Position numbers and translations under genes: made by a program. From the NCBI RefSeq assembly GCF_001673155.1, contig NZ_LZLE01000168.1, forward strand, positions 1 to 38,329: a DNA stretch of 38,329 bases, in the 5' to 3' direction. Of this stretch, positions 28,546 through 37,565 are shown one piece after another. How positions within the stretch are numbered: position 1 is the stretch's first letter; each line of letters starts with the position of its first letter. Source of the stretch: Mycobacterium sp. 1423905.2 (GTDB lineage: Bacteria; Actinomycetota; Actinomycetes; Mycobacteriales; Mycobacteriaceae). A model generated the notes under the pieces. It was given only the letters and a program-made list of their open reading frames with translations. It made no database searches and was not told where the DNA came from.

Positions 28546-29355
28546 ATGCGCAGCACGCGGGAGCGCGAAACCGGCCTTGCCGCCACCCAATCAGACCGCA
28601 CGATTGACCATTCGCATGGTGGAGGGCGGCGCCTGGGGGCAGGAACCTGGGATGTATATCAGGCGCTGATCTCGTCAGGGCTCTTCAGCAAAGTCGATCG
28701 GGACGTGCTGGCTGCCGCAGCCGAGCAGCTTGAGCTCAGGCGATTCCCGACAGGATTCGCCATGGCTACTCAAAGTAACCGCTGCGGTGAGGTTTACGTC
28801 ATCGTCTCTGGAAAGGTCAAGGTTGCCTACCGTCGCGCTGAGGGAAAGCAGATGGTGTTCAGCATCCTGGGCCCTAAAGAAATGTTCGGTGCCGTAATGC
28901 TTTTCGATCCCGAAGCGCGCGGAATTACGGCAACTGCCCTCACCGAGGTTGTCGCCGTATCGATAAAACGCCACCAATTTTTGGCTTGGATAGCTCAATG
29001 CCCAGAATTCAGTAATCAGGTGTTGCGACTGTTCGCGCGGTGGGTCAAGGCGTCGATGAATTCCTTGGCGGACTTTGGTTCCGGTGATCCGCAGGGTCGT
29101 GTCGCAATGCAGCTGTTGTTGTTGAGGAAGAGGTTCGGTCAACGGGACGGCGAAGCTGTGCGGGTTGTGCACGACCTGACTTTAGAGGACTTCTCGCTTC
29201 TGGTGGGTGTTGCACCGGAAACGGTTTGCGAAACGCTGCGCGAGTTTGAGAATCGCGGTTGGATTCGTGTGGAGGGCGGCAGCGTGGTGGTCCTCGATGC
29301 CCACGCTCTTTCATCAGTATCCCATGCCGCTATGCCGGTGATGTCTTGTGCTTGA
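28546..29355 (+). CDS. Crp/Fnr-family transcriptional regulator
   Basis: 269 residues from ATG 28546. The cyclic-nucleotide-binding-type beta barrel covers about 50-160 (GEVYVIVSGKVKVAYRRAEG, then GPKEMFGAVMLFDPEARG), followed by the dimer helix and a winged helix at the C-terminus (HDLTLEDFSLLVGVAPETV, then RGWIRVEGGSVVV). The domain begins at WDVYQALISSGLF; no start codon lies closer to it, and GTG 28429 or ATG 28438 would add a longer unrelated leader. It overlaps the nitronate monooxygenase start by 8 bases, so it heads an operon of NMO, SDR, GMC oxidase and hydrolase. No Fe-S cysteine cluster is visible. Confidence 0.88.
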   Translation: MRSTRERETGLAATQSDRTIDHSHGGGRRLGAGTWDVYQALISSGLFSKVDRDVLAAAAEQLELRRFPTGFAMATQSNRCGEVYVIVSGKVKVAYRRAEGKQMVFSILGPKEMFGAVMLFDPEARGITATALTEVVAVSIKRHQFLAWIAQCPEFSNQVLRLFARWVKASMNSLADFGSGDPQGRVAMQLLLLRKRFGQRDGEAVRVVHDLTLEDFSLLVGVAPETVCETLREFENRGWIRVEGGSVVVLDAHALSSVSHAAMPVMSCA

Positions 29356-30379
29356 ACGATTTGCGTTGGCGGATCTGAGTGTTCGCATATTGGCGGCGCC
29401 CATGGCCGGTGGACCGTCCACGCCCGAGCTGGTGGCCGCGGTAACCAACGCTGGCGGCCTGGGCTTCATCGCGGCCGGCATGTTGTCAGCGGAAGACTTA
29501 GCCGATGCCATCACCGCGGCGCGGAGCATGACCCTCGGCCCCCTCGGAGTCAATTTGTTTGTGCCGCAGCAATCAGTGAGCACCTCCGAACAGCTGAGCG
29601 CCTACGCGGCGGTATTGGCGGCGGAAGCCGAGCACTACGGCGTGGCGCTTGGCGAACCGCGTTCCGACTATGACGAGTGGGCTGCCAAGCTCGATGTGGT
29701 ATGCGATCTGCGGCCTGAGGTCGTCTCGTTTACCTTCGGCTCGCCGACCGGAGAGGAGTGTCGGCGTCTGCGCGGCGTCGGCACAATGAGCGTCGCGACA
29801 GTCACCACGGTTCGTGAAGCAGTAATCGCGCTGACTCGCGGTGTAGATGCGTTGGTGGCCCAGGGACCCGAGGCGGGTGGACATCGGGCGACATTCGACC
29901 CGCTCGCGGCGCCGTCGGACGATCCGCTCGAAGATCTGGTTACCGCGCTGATGGCTTGCGTCGACTGCCCAGTCGTGGCAGCCGGGGGGGTGGGAACCCC
30001 TGCCGACGTGCACCGGCTTCGCTGTGCCGGTGCCACCGCCGTGCAGGTTGGGACAGCGCTTTTGCTCTCGGACGAAGCCGGAACCAATCAGGTGCATCGT
30101 CGGGCATTGCACGACCCTCGGTTCACCCGGACCGTGGTGACTCGTGCGTTCACCGGACGTTACGCCCGCGCATTGCGAAACAGATTCATCGAGCAGCACG
30201 ACGCAGACGCGATTTTCGGCTTTCCCGAGGTGGCCGCTCTAACAGCCCCGCTCCAGGCGGCCGCACTGAAGGTGGGAGATCCGCACGGCGTCGCCTTATG
30301 GGCCGGCGCCGGTTTTCGTCACGCGCGCGGCGGCGCGGCGGCCGATATCGTCCGCGGATTGGCGGGATGGGACCAATGA
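29348..30379 (+). CDS. Nitronate monooxygenase (2-nitropropane dioxygenase family)
   Basis: FMN-dependent TIM-barrel enzyme that oxidises alkyl nitronates such as propionate 3-nitronate. 343 residues from GTG 29348, which overlaps the Crp-type gene by 8 bases. N-terminal APMAGGPSTPELVAAVTNAG and GGLGFIAAGMLS, the QGPEAGGHR motif with the conserved His, and AAGGVGTPADV with VQVGTALL (phosphate binding) mark the family. Its TGA (30377-30379) overlaps the ATG of the SDR gene at 30376 as ATGA. It may detoxify nitro compounds or, as in many actinobacterial relatives, act on unknown substrates. Confidence 0.92.
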   Translation: MLERFALADLSVRILAAPMAGGPSTPELVAAVTNAGGLGFIAAGMLSAEDLADAITAARSMTLGPLGVNLFVPQQSVSTSEQLSAYAAVLAAEAEHYGVALGEPRSDYDEWAAKLDVVCDLRPEVVSFTFGSPTGEECRRLRGVGTMSVATVTTVREAVIALTRGVDALVAQGPEAGGHRATFDPLAAPSDDPLEDLVTALMACVDCPVVAAGGVGTPADVHRLRCAGATAVQVGTALLLSDEAGTNQVHRRALHDPRFTRTVVTRAFTGRYARALRNRFIEQHDADAIFGFPEVAALTAPLQAAALKVGDPHGVALWAGAGFRHARGGAAADIVRGLAGWDQ

Positions 30380-31094
30380 CAATGGATCCGGACCACGAGA
30401 AGGTCGCCATCATCACCGGCGCGTCGCGGGGCATCGGTGCCGGCTTGGTCGCCGCATACCGCAAGAACGGCTACCGGGTATCGCCAACTCGCGCACTATC
30501 GCCCCATCACCGGATCCCGAGGTCATCACCGTCGCAGGCGATGTCGCCGACCCCGCCACAACGGAGCGCCTCGTCACGGCGGCAGTGGTTCGGTTCGGAC
30601 GCATCGACACTCTTGTCAACAACGCCGGCATCTTCGTCTCGAAGCCGTTCAATAAGTACAGTTTCGACGACTATGCGCGGGTGGCATCGGTCAACGTGGT
30701 GGGCTTTTTTCACGTCACGCAACGTGTCATCGACGTAATGCTTGCGCAGGGCAACGGCGGCCATATTGTCAACATCACGACGACTTTGGTCGAGCAAGCG
30801 CTGGCTGCGGTCCCATCGGCACTGACCGCTCTGACCAAAGGGGCCCTTGCCGCCGTCACCAAGTCGCTTGCCATGGAGTACGCGAGACACGGAATCCGGG
30901 TTAATGCAATATCTCCCGGCGTTATCGACACATCCATGCACAACGGCGCAGCCGCCGCCTACGCGGGCATGCATCCGCAAAACCGGATTGGTGACGTAGC
31001 CGATGTTGTGCACGGAGCGCTCTATTTGGAGACGGCACCTTTCGTCACCGGCGAGACCCTCCACATCGACGGCGGCCAGAGCGCGGGGCACTGA
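30376..31094 (+). pseudogene. Short-chain dehydrogenase with one frameshift near residue 36
   Basis: ATG 30376 reads MTMDPDHEKVAIITGASRGI and GAGLVAAYRKNGYRV. At about 30478-30483 the frame must change to continue with ANSRTIAPSPDPEVITVAG, DVADPATTERLV and then VRFGRIDTLVNNAGIF. The rest is a complete SDR (VNVVG, ITTTL, catalytic positions near SALTALTKGAL, and HIDGGQS) ending at 31094. In this copy the usual YxxSK reads SALTALTK, so Tyr is not obvious. One missing base after CGGGTA would restore it. All neighbours overlap or are tightly spaced, so the shift is recent or an assembly error. Confidence 0.8.
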
Positions 31095-31123
31095 AGCAGG
31101 AAACGACGGAGAAGGTACTAAAC

Positions 31124-32755
31124 ATGCCCGATTACTCACTACAGGACGTGGACCAAGAGCGAGACCGCCGCGTTCGAGAGAACCAGCGTCGTTTGGCGGC
31201 CGACCTCAAGCAGTCCTACGACTTCATCGTCTGCGGCGCAGGATCGTCCGGTTGCGTGGTGGCCCGGCGGTTGGCCGAGGACCCGGGAGTCAGCGTCTTG
31301 TTGTTAGAAGCGGGGGGCGCCGACGACGCGCCGTGTATCACCGAATCGACGCTGTGGCATACGAATCTAGGCAGCGCAACGGATTGGGCATTTCAGGCGG
31401 AGCCGAACCCGCACCTCAACGGTCGGAGGCTCATGCTATCGATGGGCAAAGTCCTGGGCGGCGGCTCGAGTATCAACCTGATGGCCTGGGCCCGAGGCCA
31501 TAAGGCCGATTGGGACTTCTTCGCCGCAGAGTCGGGAAATGCAGCATGGAACTACGAGTCCGTGCTGGACGTCTACCGCCGCATCGAAGATTGGCGTGGC
31601 GCCCCCGATAGTGAATATAGGGGCACGGGCGGTCCAGTCTACGTGCAACCAAAGAGAACTCCGCACCCCGCTGGTCTTGCGGTGTTGGAAGCGGCCGACT
31701 TGCTCGGTGTTGCGAACTTCGACAATCCGAACGGAAAAATGATGGAGGGCAATGGTGGCGCGGCGATCATGGATCTGCGCACGCGTTGCGGAAGGCGTCA
31801 ATCCATTTTTCGGTGTTACACGTATCCCTATATGGACCGGCCCAACCTGACTGTGCTGACGGGTGCGTTGGTGCGGCGAGTGACCATTGAACGCGGCCGC
31901 GCCGTCGGAGTCGAAGTCGACTATCTAGACCAAGTCCGGCACTTCGGTGCCGAAGCCGAGGTGGTGCTGTCAATGGGCGCGATCCATACCCCGAAGACGC
32001 TGATGCTTTCCGGAGTTGGTGACTCGAAGGCTCTGCGGAGCTTAGGAATTCCCGTAGCCCAGGACTCGCCTGGCGTCGGGCGGAACTTGCACGACCATCT
32101 CGGCATCCCATGTATCTGGGAAGGGCCCGATGATGAGCCGCTCCACAATTCCGGCGATACCATGCTCCTGTGGCCAAGCCACGGCGGGCGTACCGAACCC
32201 GATTTCTTCGCATGCCAAGGGGCGATCCTATTCGCTAGTCCAGAGAACGTCGCCCGCTTCGGGTTGCCCCACACAGGTTGGATGCTGCTCGGTGCGCTCA
32301 CCCAACCCAAGAGCCGTGGCGCAGTCGAACTGACGAGCGCGGACCCCAACCAGTCTGTCAGGGTCGTTCACAACGGTCTTTCGCATCCCGACGATCTGCG
32401 GCTGGCCCGCAAATGTGTCGAGGACATGCGAAAAGTCGGCAATTCCCCGCCGCTGCGTGCGTTCGTCAAACGCGAAGTGATGCCCGGGTCGCTGACAGGC
32501 AATGAGCTGGTCTCCTATGTACGCGACGCTGCGGTCACCTTCTGGCACCTGGTCGGTACGGCGAAGATGGGCCGCGACCGGTTGGCCGTCGTCGACGGCA
32601 GGCTGAAGGTCCACGGCATCGAAAATCTGCGCGTCGCCGACGGATCCATCATGCCGAGGATCACCAGTGCAAACACGATGGCGCCGTGCGTGGTCATCGG
32701 GGAGCGCGCGGCCGAAGAGATCAGGGCCGAGCACCGACTGGCGGACACGGCGTAA
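31124..32755 (+). CDS. GMC-family FAD oxidoreductase (choline dehydrogenase-like)
   Basis: 543 residues. The FAD-binding FIVCGAGSSGCVVARRL is near 34-50, LLLEAGG closes the Rossmann strand, and the GMC signature MGKVLGGGSSINLMAWARG is at about 106-124. The second signature is MGAIHTPKTLMLSGVG. The catalytic His sits in TFWHLVGTAKMG, with the partner Asn in ANTMAPCVVIGE. It oxidises an alcohol with FAD; the acceptor and substrate are unknown. ATG 31124 has GGAGAAGG upstream, 29 bases after the SDR, and its TAA overlaps the next ATG (TAATG at 32753-32757). It is the intact relative of the scrap at 26443. Confidence 0.93.
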   Translation: MPDYSLQDVDQERDRRVRENQRRLAADLKQSYDFIVCGAGSSGCVVARRLAEDPGVSVLLLEAGGADDAPCITESTLWHTNLGSATDWAFQAEPNPHLNGRRLMLSMGKVLGGGSSINLMAWARGHKADWDFFAAESGNAAWNYESVLDVYRRIEDWRGAPDSEYRGTGGPVYVQPKRTPHPAGLAVLEAADLLGVANFDNPNGKMMEGNGGAAIMDLRTRCGRRQSIFRCYTYPYMDRPNLTVLTGALVRRVTIERGRAVGVEVDYLDQVRHFGAEAEVVLSMGAIHTPKTLMLSGVGDSKALRSLGIPVAQDSPGVGRNLHDHLGIPCIWEGPDDEPLHNSGDTMLLWPSHGGRTEPDFFACQGAILFASPENVARFGLPHTGWMLLGALTQPKSRGAVELTSADPNQSVRVVHNGLSHPDDLRLARKCVEDMRKVGNSPPLRAFVKREVMPGSLTGNELVSYVRDAAVTFWHLVGTAKMGRDRLAVVDGRLKVHGIENLRVADGSIMPRITSANTMAPCVVIGERAAEEIRAEHRLADTA

Positions 32756-33240
32756 TGGGACTCGGCGAAATGCCCACACTTGATGGGTTCGTGCACCGAT
32801 GGATCGACGTCGGCGACGGCGTCACGATCCATGTAGCCGACGCCGGCCCTCCTGACTCTGCGGTCGGTAATGCTTGTTCATGGTTCCCACAGAAGTGGTG
32901 GCTGTGGTATCAGCTGATTCGACCGCTTACCGCGGATGGGTTCCAAGTGCTTGCCCAAATCCGGGCGGTGCCGGTTGGAGCTCGACGCCCCGCGGGCGGT
33001 GCTACAAGTCAGAAATGGCAGACGATCTCGCGACCGTGCTCGGAAGGCTTGACACGGGAACGGTGCATCTCGTCGCCCACGATTGGTGGCGACCCGTCGC
33101 CTTCATCATGATGCTGCGGCATCCGGGAAAGGTCCGCGGCTTCTTCGGGTTCAACACGATTGAGCCTTGGTATGTCGTTGACGGAGGTCCTCTGCTGTCG
33201 GTGCCGATCACATTGACTCCCTGCAAGTGGGCGGAATCGT
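32755..33240 (+). pseudogene. Epoxide hydrolase-like alpha/beta hydrolase, frameshifted and truncated
   Basis: ATG 32755 overlaps the GMC stop and reads GFVHRWIDVGDGVTIHVADA as in mycobacterial epoxide hydrolases. A frameshift near 32865 breaks the oxyanion region (LVHGFPQKWW is split over two frames), and another near 32955 is needed to reach GAGWSSTPRGRCYKSEMADD and HLVAHDWWRPVAFIMMLRHP. The nucleophile elbow should be HDWGGPVA, and here both glycines are replaced. The similarity stops at 33240, about half-way through the ~300-residue family. It was the last gene of the Crp–NMO–SDR–GMC operon. Confidence 0.8.
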
Positions 33241-33327
33241 AATGCGTCTGGAGGTTTCGATACCCAGATACGTCTTGAAGGTCTGTGTCACAAGTCAGCT
33301 TCGTGTCCCCAGCGACAAGAGGATCGT

Positions 33328-33600
33328 GTGCGCAGCGGTGATGGTGGCCAGAAGGCGTCCGCGATGACGCCGACTGACGCATTCGAGATGGGCATCGTCC
33401 ACCGCGTTTCTCGTTATGAGGTCACCGGCGCCGCGGAGTTGGTCGGCCGAGTGCAGCCCGGTCAGCCAGTGCGCTGGAAGCTGGTGGTAATTCACGTCGC
33501 GAACATGATTCACGCGCTCCACCAACGCCATGCGGCCCGCGGCCTACCTCGCGAATCCGGTAGGTGCGTTTCTGGCCATCGGGACGCGCGCATTGGCTAG
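33328..33600 (+). pseudogene. Possible enoyl-CoA hydratase fragment
   Basis: A 90-codon frame contains MTPTDAFEMGIVHRVSRYEV, which resembles the crotonase segment where an A..A..G.V..VV pattern follows the active-site region, and then ELVGRVQPGQPVRWKLVV, similar to the following A..L......P.A....K helix. No N-terminal part of the family is present. The match is short and could be chance. It lies between the broken hydrolase and the broken P450. Confidence 0.3.
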
Positions 33601-33634
33601 TCCAATTACATTGACGCGCATAGCATAAACGCTC

Positions 33635-34110
33635 GTGGGGGCCACGCAATACACACTCGAGGTCGATCTGACCGACGGCAATTTCTACGCCGATGGTTGG
33701 GCCCGCGAAGCGTACCGCTGGATGCGCGAAAAGGCGCCCGTCTTCCGCGATCGCAACGGCCTCGCGGCGGCAGCGACGTATCAGGCCGTCATCGACGCCG
33801 AACGCAATCCGCAGCTGTTTTCCAACGCGGGTTAGCCAAACGGCGAATGGAGCCTATCGATGACCTGTTCAGCGTGCTGGCGAATGCCGAAGTAGACGGA
33901 CGGACGTTGTCAGACGACGAAATCATCTATGAGTCACTGCTCATTCTCATCGGGGGGACGAGACCACCCGGCACACCCTGTCCGGCGGGGTCGAACAGAT
34001 GCTGCGCAACCGCGACAAATGGGAACGGCTGCGCCGGGACCGTAGTCTGCTGCCCACAGCGGTGGAGGAGATGCTGCTGGGGACGTCAGCGGACCGGAGT
34101 CGATGCCGGT
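33635..34110 (+). pseudogene. Cytochrome P450 remnant with internal deletion
   Basis: A GTG at 33635 opens LTDGNFYADGWAREAYRWMR and DAERNPQLFSNAG, the N-terminus of a CYP124/125/142-like mycobacterial P450, ending in TAG at 33833-33835. In the next frame RMEPIDDLFSVLANAEVDG and IYESLLILIGG resume about 115 residues further into the family. A second shift leads to the I-helix and what follows (DETTRHTLSGGVEQML, then LLPTAVEEMLL). The heme-binding Cys loop and the rest are absent. It is non-functional. Confidence 0.85.
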
Positions 34111-34300
34111 CGTATTCGCCCCATCGAAACCCGTTACGGAGTGATCGACAGCGAAGATTCGGCGCTGATCGCTCTGACCGACGTGGAAACGCTCGCCGTC
34201 GCAGATGGGCGCGAACGTTCCCTCGCTGAATTTGACGCCGCGCTGGACCAAGCCGGACTGCGGCGTATCGCACTACCCAGACTGGCTCCCCGCAGAACGT
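34105..34300 (+). pseudogene. Possible methyltransferase C-terminal fragment
   Basis: Just after the P450 remnant a plus-strand frame reads RPIETRYGVIDSEDSALIAL, TDVETLAVADGRERSLAEFD and AALDQAGLRR. The R.LAEFD.LL..AGLR pattern ends many small-molecule O-methyltransferases (cofactor-domain last helix and strand). No SAM motif is present, so only the end of such a gene would remain. The identification is weak. The frame runs on without a family match into the start of the Rv3243c-like gene. Confidence 0.3.
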
Positions 34301-34393
34301 CATGGAGGCCGTCGCCGGATCGCCGCTTCTCCCAGCGCCTCGTATCGAAAGGCCGACCGAACGGGCTACCCTCGCACAGAGGAGGGCTTGTCG

Positions 34394-35218
34394 ATGTCGC
34401 CCAGTTTTCCCCGGTTGCGATGGGACGAACCGCTGCGTGCGCTGGACATGCTCGCGTCGTTGTGGTCGTCGACAGGGTTGCCCTCGGTCAGCGCTGGGGC
34501 GGCTCAAGCGATCGCCGTGCCGTATCGGACGTTGTTCACCACGTTGCAGCAACTTCTGATCGGCAAAAAAGTGACGGTTCGCATCGGAGACCAAGACGTC
34601 GAACTGGTCGTCGCCAAGCTCGACGCCACCCTCGACGCGCAGGGCCTGGCGGTCGGCCAACTCGGGGAGGTGAGGGTGGGTGCGCGCGACATCCGGTGGG
34701 CCGACCAGCATCTCGAGAGCGCCGAAGCGGTGCTGCACAACGTGCATATCCGTCCCGGCGTGCCGCCGCTGGTGATCGCCGCGCCGGCCGAGTTGTCGAC
34801 GGTACTTCCCACCACGATGTTCGACGACGTGCTGCGGCACGCGGCGCCTGAGGTGCGCGGTGAACTGCGCGACGGGGGCAGGGCTCGACTGAGCTGGGCG
34901 CGCCAACCCGGCTTGGGCGGCGTTGAGGTCGACGTCGACGTGGTGGGAAAAAGTTTGCGGCTGCGCCCGCGGGCCCTGGTCACCGGTCGACGTCGATGGC
35001 CACTGCCTGCCCGCATCCCGGCTTACCAAGTGGCATTGCCGGAACTGCCGCATGGGCTGATGATCACCGACGTCACCCTGGCTGAGAATTCGGTGCGGGT
35101 GAGCGGCCTTTTGCCGGAGTGGCGCATGGAGTTGCCGCTGAAGTACCTCGAGGACCTCATCACCCAGCTGAGCCAGGGGGCACTCAGCTTCACCTGGCCG
35201 TCGCTGCTGTGGGGCTGA
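34394..35218 (+). CDS. Conserved protein, Rv3243c-like
   Basis: 274 residues from ATG 34394 (MSPSFPRLRWDEPL) with GGAGGG upstream; the open frame runs back to 34205 through remnant sequence. Its place before comF, hpf and secA1 and its length match M. tuberculosis Rv3243c (about 280 residues). The repeated two-fold pattern of beta strands (VTVRIGDQDVELVVAKLDA, then LGEVRVGARDIRWADQHLES) resembles the LmeA/DUF2993 lipid-binding-like fold, but this is an impression. No signal peptide is obvious. It marks the right boundary of the inserted region. Confidence 0.85.
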   Translation: MSPSFPRLRWDEPLRALDMLASLWSSTGLPSVSAGAAQAIAVPYRTLFTTLQQLLIGKKVTVRIGDQDVELVVAKLDATLDAQGLAVGQLGEVRVGARDIRWADQHLESAEAVLHNVHIRPGVPPLVIAAPAELSTVLPTTMFDDVLRHAAPEVRGELRDGGRARLSWARQPGLGGVEVDVDVVGKSLRLRPRALVTGRRRWPLPARIPAYQVALPELPHGLMITDVTLAENSVRVSGLLPEWRMELPLKYLEDLITQLSQGALSFTWPSLLWG

Positions 35219-35386
35219 CGCCGACTTAAGTCACCGCTCGAGTAAGCCGCGGTCACGACGCGGCCGGTGCCGCGTATCGGTTCGGCAACCAATAATCGCT
35301 GCTCTAGGCAGCAATCCGGCGCGCCGATACGGTTCCGAGGGTCGCGTGATGTACGGGCGCATCGCGCAAGAACGAAGGAGTAGGCC

Positions 35387-35938
35387 TTGCCGATTGATCG
35401 ATTCTGCGCGGCAGTCGTTGCCGGCGCGGGGCTGTGCGGAGCCGCGTTGACGCTCACGCCGGATGCGGCGGCCGTCCCCCTGCCGACCGGCGGGCCATCG
35501 TGCATCGAACAGCGCGCGGGCTTTGGTGCCCCGCCGCTGCCTGCCGCGCCGGTAGCGCTCCCCGGTCCACCGGTAGCCGGAGCGGTGCCGCTGGCACCGA
35601 TCATCCCGGCCGTGCCACCCGCACCGGCTGGACCCTTCGGGATTCCGCCCGCGCCGCTGGCACCGCCGGCCGCCCCGATCGTGCCGGCCGCTCCAGTGGT
35701 GCCCGCCGCAGGCGCCGCCGCACCGCCTGCCGTCGGACCGGCTGCTGCGCCGGTGACGAAGGCGGCTGGCGCGGGCAAGGGTGTGCCGACCGGACCGGCG
35801 CTCACCTTCGATCCGGTGATCTTGCCGGGCCCGCCACCGCCTGCAGCACCGCCGGCGCCTATCCCCGCGGTGCTGGCCGGGGTGACCAACGCCCTGCCGA
35901 GTTGCGGGGGCATGCCCGCGCCGGCGGCGCCACGCTGA
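35387..35938 (+). CDS. Proline/alanine-rich exported protein
   Basis: 183 residues starting at TTG 35387, placed six bases behind a perfect AAGGAG. A signal peptide covers about residues 1-29 (FCAAVVAGAGLCGAALTL, then cleavage after DAAA). The mature part is low complexity, dominated by Pro, Ala, Gly and Val (for example PAPIPAVLAGV), with two widely spaced Cys (in SCIEQ and SCGGM) that could form a disulfide. It likely sits in or beyond the cell wall. I know of no counterpart at this position in M. tuberculosis. No enzyme motif is seen. Confidence 0.8.
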   Translation: MPIDRFCAAVVAGAGLCGAALTLTPDAAAVPLPTGGPSCIEQRAGFGAPPLPAAPVALPGPPVAGAVPLAPIIPAVPPAPAGPFGIPPAPLAPPAAPIVPAAPVVPAAGAAAPPAVGPAAAPVTKAAGAGKGVPTGPALTFDPVILPGPPPPAAPPAPIPAVLAGVTNALPSCGGMPAPAAPR

Positions 35939-35975
35939 TCCGGCTCCTGTCAGTACCATTCGCCACACTGACGGC

Positions 35976-36608
35976 ATGCTCGACCTGATCCTGCCGGCCG
36001 AATGTGGCGGTTGCGGTGTGCCCTCGACCCGCTGGTGCGAAGTCTGCGCGGCCGAACTGTCGGTGACGGGCGACCAACCACATGTGGTGACTCCGCGGGT
36101 CGATCCGCAAGTGCCGGTGTTCGCGCTCGGCCGTTACCGCGGCGCCCGGCGCCAAGCCATCCTCGCGCTGAAGGAGCATCGCCGGGGCGATCTCACCGGG
36201 CCGCTGGCGCGCGTGCTGGCGATCGGCATGCACCGGTTGCTGTGCTGGGGCATGGTCGCCACCCCGCTGACGATCGTGCCCGCGCCGACCCGGCGCTCGG
36301 CGGCCCGGCGGCGCGGCGGTGACCCGATCACCCGCATCGCCGCGGCCGCGGTAGCGGACCATCGCGATATCCGCGTCATGCAGGCGCTGCGAATGCGAGC
36401 GCTGGCTCGCGACTCCGTCGGGCTGGGCACCTCGGCGCGCGAGCGCAACATCGCCGGTCGGGTGCTGCTGCGCGGTCCTCGACCGGACGGAGAGGTCTTG
36501 CTCGTCGACGACGTCGTCACCACCGGCGCGACGGCGCGCGAGTCGGTGCGGGTGTTGACCGCCGCTGGCGTGCGTGTCGCGGCGGTCCTGGCGATCGCCG
36601 CGGCCTAG
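35976..36608 (+). CDS. ComF-family phosphoribosyltransferase-like protein
   Basis: 210 residues, the counterpart of M. tuberculosis Rv3242c (213). Four N-terminal cysteines, C10, C13, C21 and C24 (ECGGCG and RWCEVC), form the zinc-ribbon typical of ComF. The C-terminal type I phosphoribosyltransferase motif VLLVDDVVTTGAT holds the PRPP-binding Asp-Asp. ComF proteins assist DNA uptake in naturally competent bacteria; in mycobacteria the role is not established. ATG 35976 lies 38 bases after the Pro-rich gene. Confidence 0.92.
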   Translation: MLDLILPAECGGCGVPSTRWCEVCAAELSVTGDQPHVVTPRVDPQVPVFALGRYRGARRQAILALKEHRRGDLTGPLARVLAIGMHRLLCWGMVATPLTIVPAPTRRSAARRRGGDPITRIAAAAVADHRDIRVMQALRMRALARDSVGLGTSARERNIAGRVLLRGPRPDGEVLLVDDVVTTGATARESVRVLTAAGVRVAAVLAIAAA

Positions 36609-36878
36609 AGAACGTGAAGAACTCGCAACAGGTGCCCCAATTGGGTGGCACGGGAAGGCGAACACGGGCTAACGTCGAAATCAGTCTCAACGACTCACGG
36701 TCGCGAACATTTCCAGGTTGACCCGGCTCCGCGGTAGGAGGTGAGTATTCGACATCTTGCTCCGGCGGGCAGCCTGCGGTGGTCATCGTTTCTGGATCGC
36801 TCTAACCCCGTCGGCGCGCAGCTGAACGCCGTGCACGCAGGTCGCGTGTGACGTGGAAAGAGAAACGAGTTGTCACGA

Positions 36879-37565
36879 ATGTCAAGACTCACTGTGGATT
36901 CCACTCAGGTTCTGGACCAGGCCCCCGCTGGAACCGACGAACAGGTCGAACAAACACCGCACGCCGAAATCGTCTTCAAGGGCCGCAACGTCGAGATTCC
37001 CGACCATTTCCGCACTTACGTTTCGCAGAAACTCGTCCGCCTAGAGCGCCTCGACCGGACCATCTATCTGTTCGACGTCGAACTCGACCACGAACCCAAC
37101 CGTCGCCAACGCAAGTCCTGTCAGCACGTCGAGATCACCGCGCGCGGTCGCGGGCCGGTCGTGCGCGGGGAGGCCTGCGCGGACAGCTTCTACGCCGCGC
37201 TCGAGGCCGCCGTCAACAAGCTGGAGAACCGGCTGCGCCGCGGCAAGGATCGGCGCAAAGTCCACTACGGCGACAAGACGCCGGTCTCAGTGGCCGAAGC
37301 CACCGCCGTCGCACCGCCGCCGCCGAGCACGTTCGACGGACAGGCCGCCGAGCCCACCGACCCCGACGCGACCGTCGAGCACGAACCCGGCCGCATCGTG
37401 CGGACCAAAGAACACCCGGCCAAGCCCATGTCGGTCGACGACGCCCTTTACGAAATGGAACTGGTCGGCCACGACTTCTTCTTGTTCCTGGACAAGGAGA
37501 CCGAACGGCCGTCGGTCGTCTACCGCCGCCACGCCTACGACTATGGCTTGATCCGACTGGCCTGA
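36879..37565 (+). CDS. hpf: Ribosome hibernation-promoting factor, long form
   Basis: 228 residues, counterpart of M. tuberculosis Rv3241c. The N-terminal S30AE domain binds the decoding centre of the 30S subunit (EIVFKGRNVEIPDHFRTYV, then AALEAAVNKLENRLRRGKDR). A linker follows, then the C-terminal dimerisation domain (SVDDALYEMELVGHDFFLFL) that pairs ribosomes or stabilises them when idle. ATG 36879 is preferred; TTG 36870 would add three residues. The 270-base gap upstream holds its own promoter region and no gene. The last codons and the TGA lie inside a 14-bp tandem repeat. Confidence 0.93.
   Translation: MSRLTVDSTQVLDQAPAGTDEQVEQTPHAEIVFKGRNVEIPDHFRTYVSQKLVRLERLDRTIYLFDVELDHEPNRRQRKSCQHVEITARGRGPVVRGEACADSFYAALEAAVNKLENRLRRGKDRRKVHYGDKTPVSVAEATAVAPPPPSTFDGQAAEPTDPDATVEHEPGRIVRTKEHPAKPMSVDDALYEMELVGHDFFLFLDKETERPSVVYRRHAYDYGLIRLA

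Noticed and set aside
35434..35988. Alternative frames over the Pro-rich gene
   Set aside because: They are Arg/Ala/Gly-rich shadows of a repetitive GC-rich sequence; only the frame with the AAGGAG box and signal peptide is credible.
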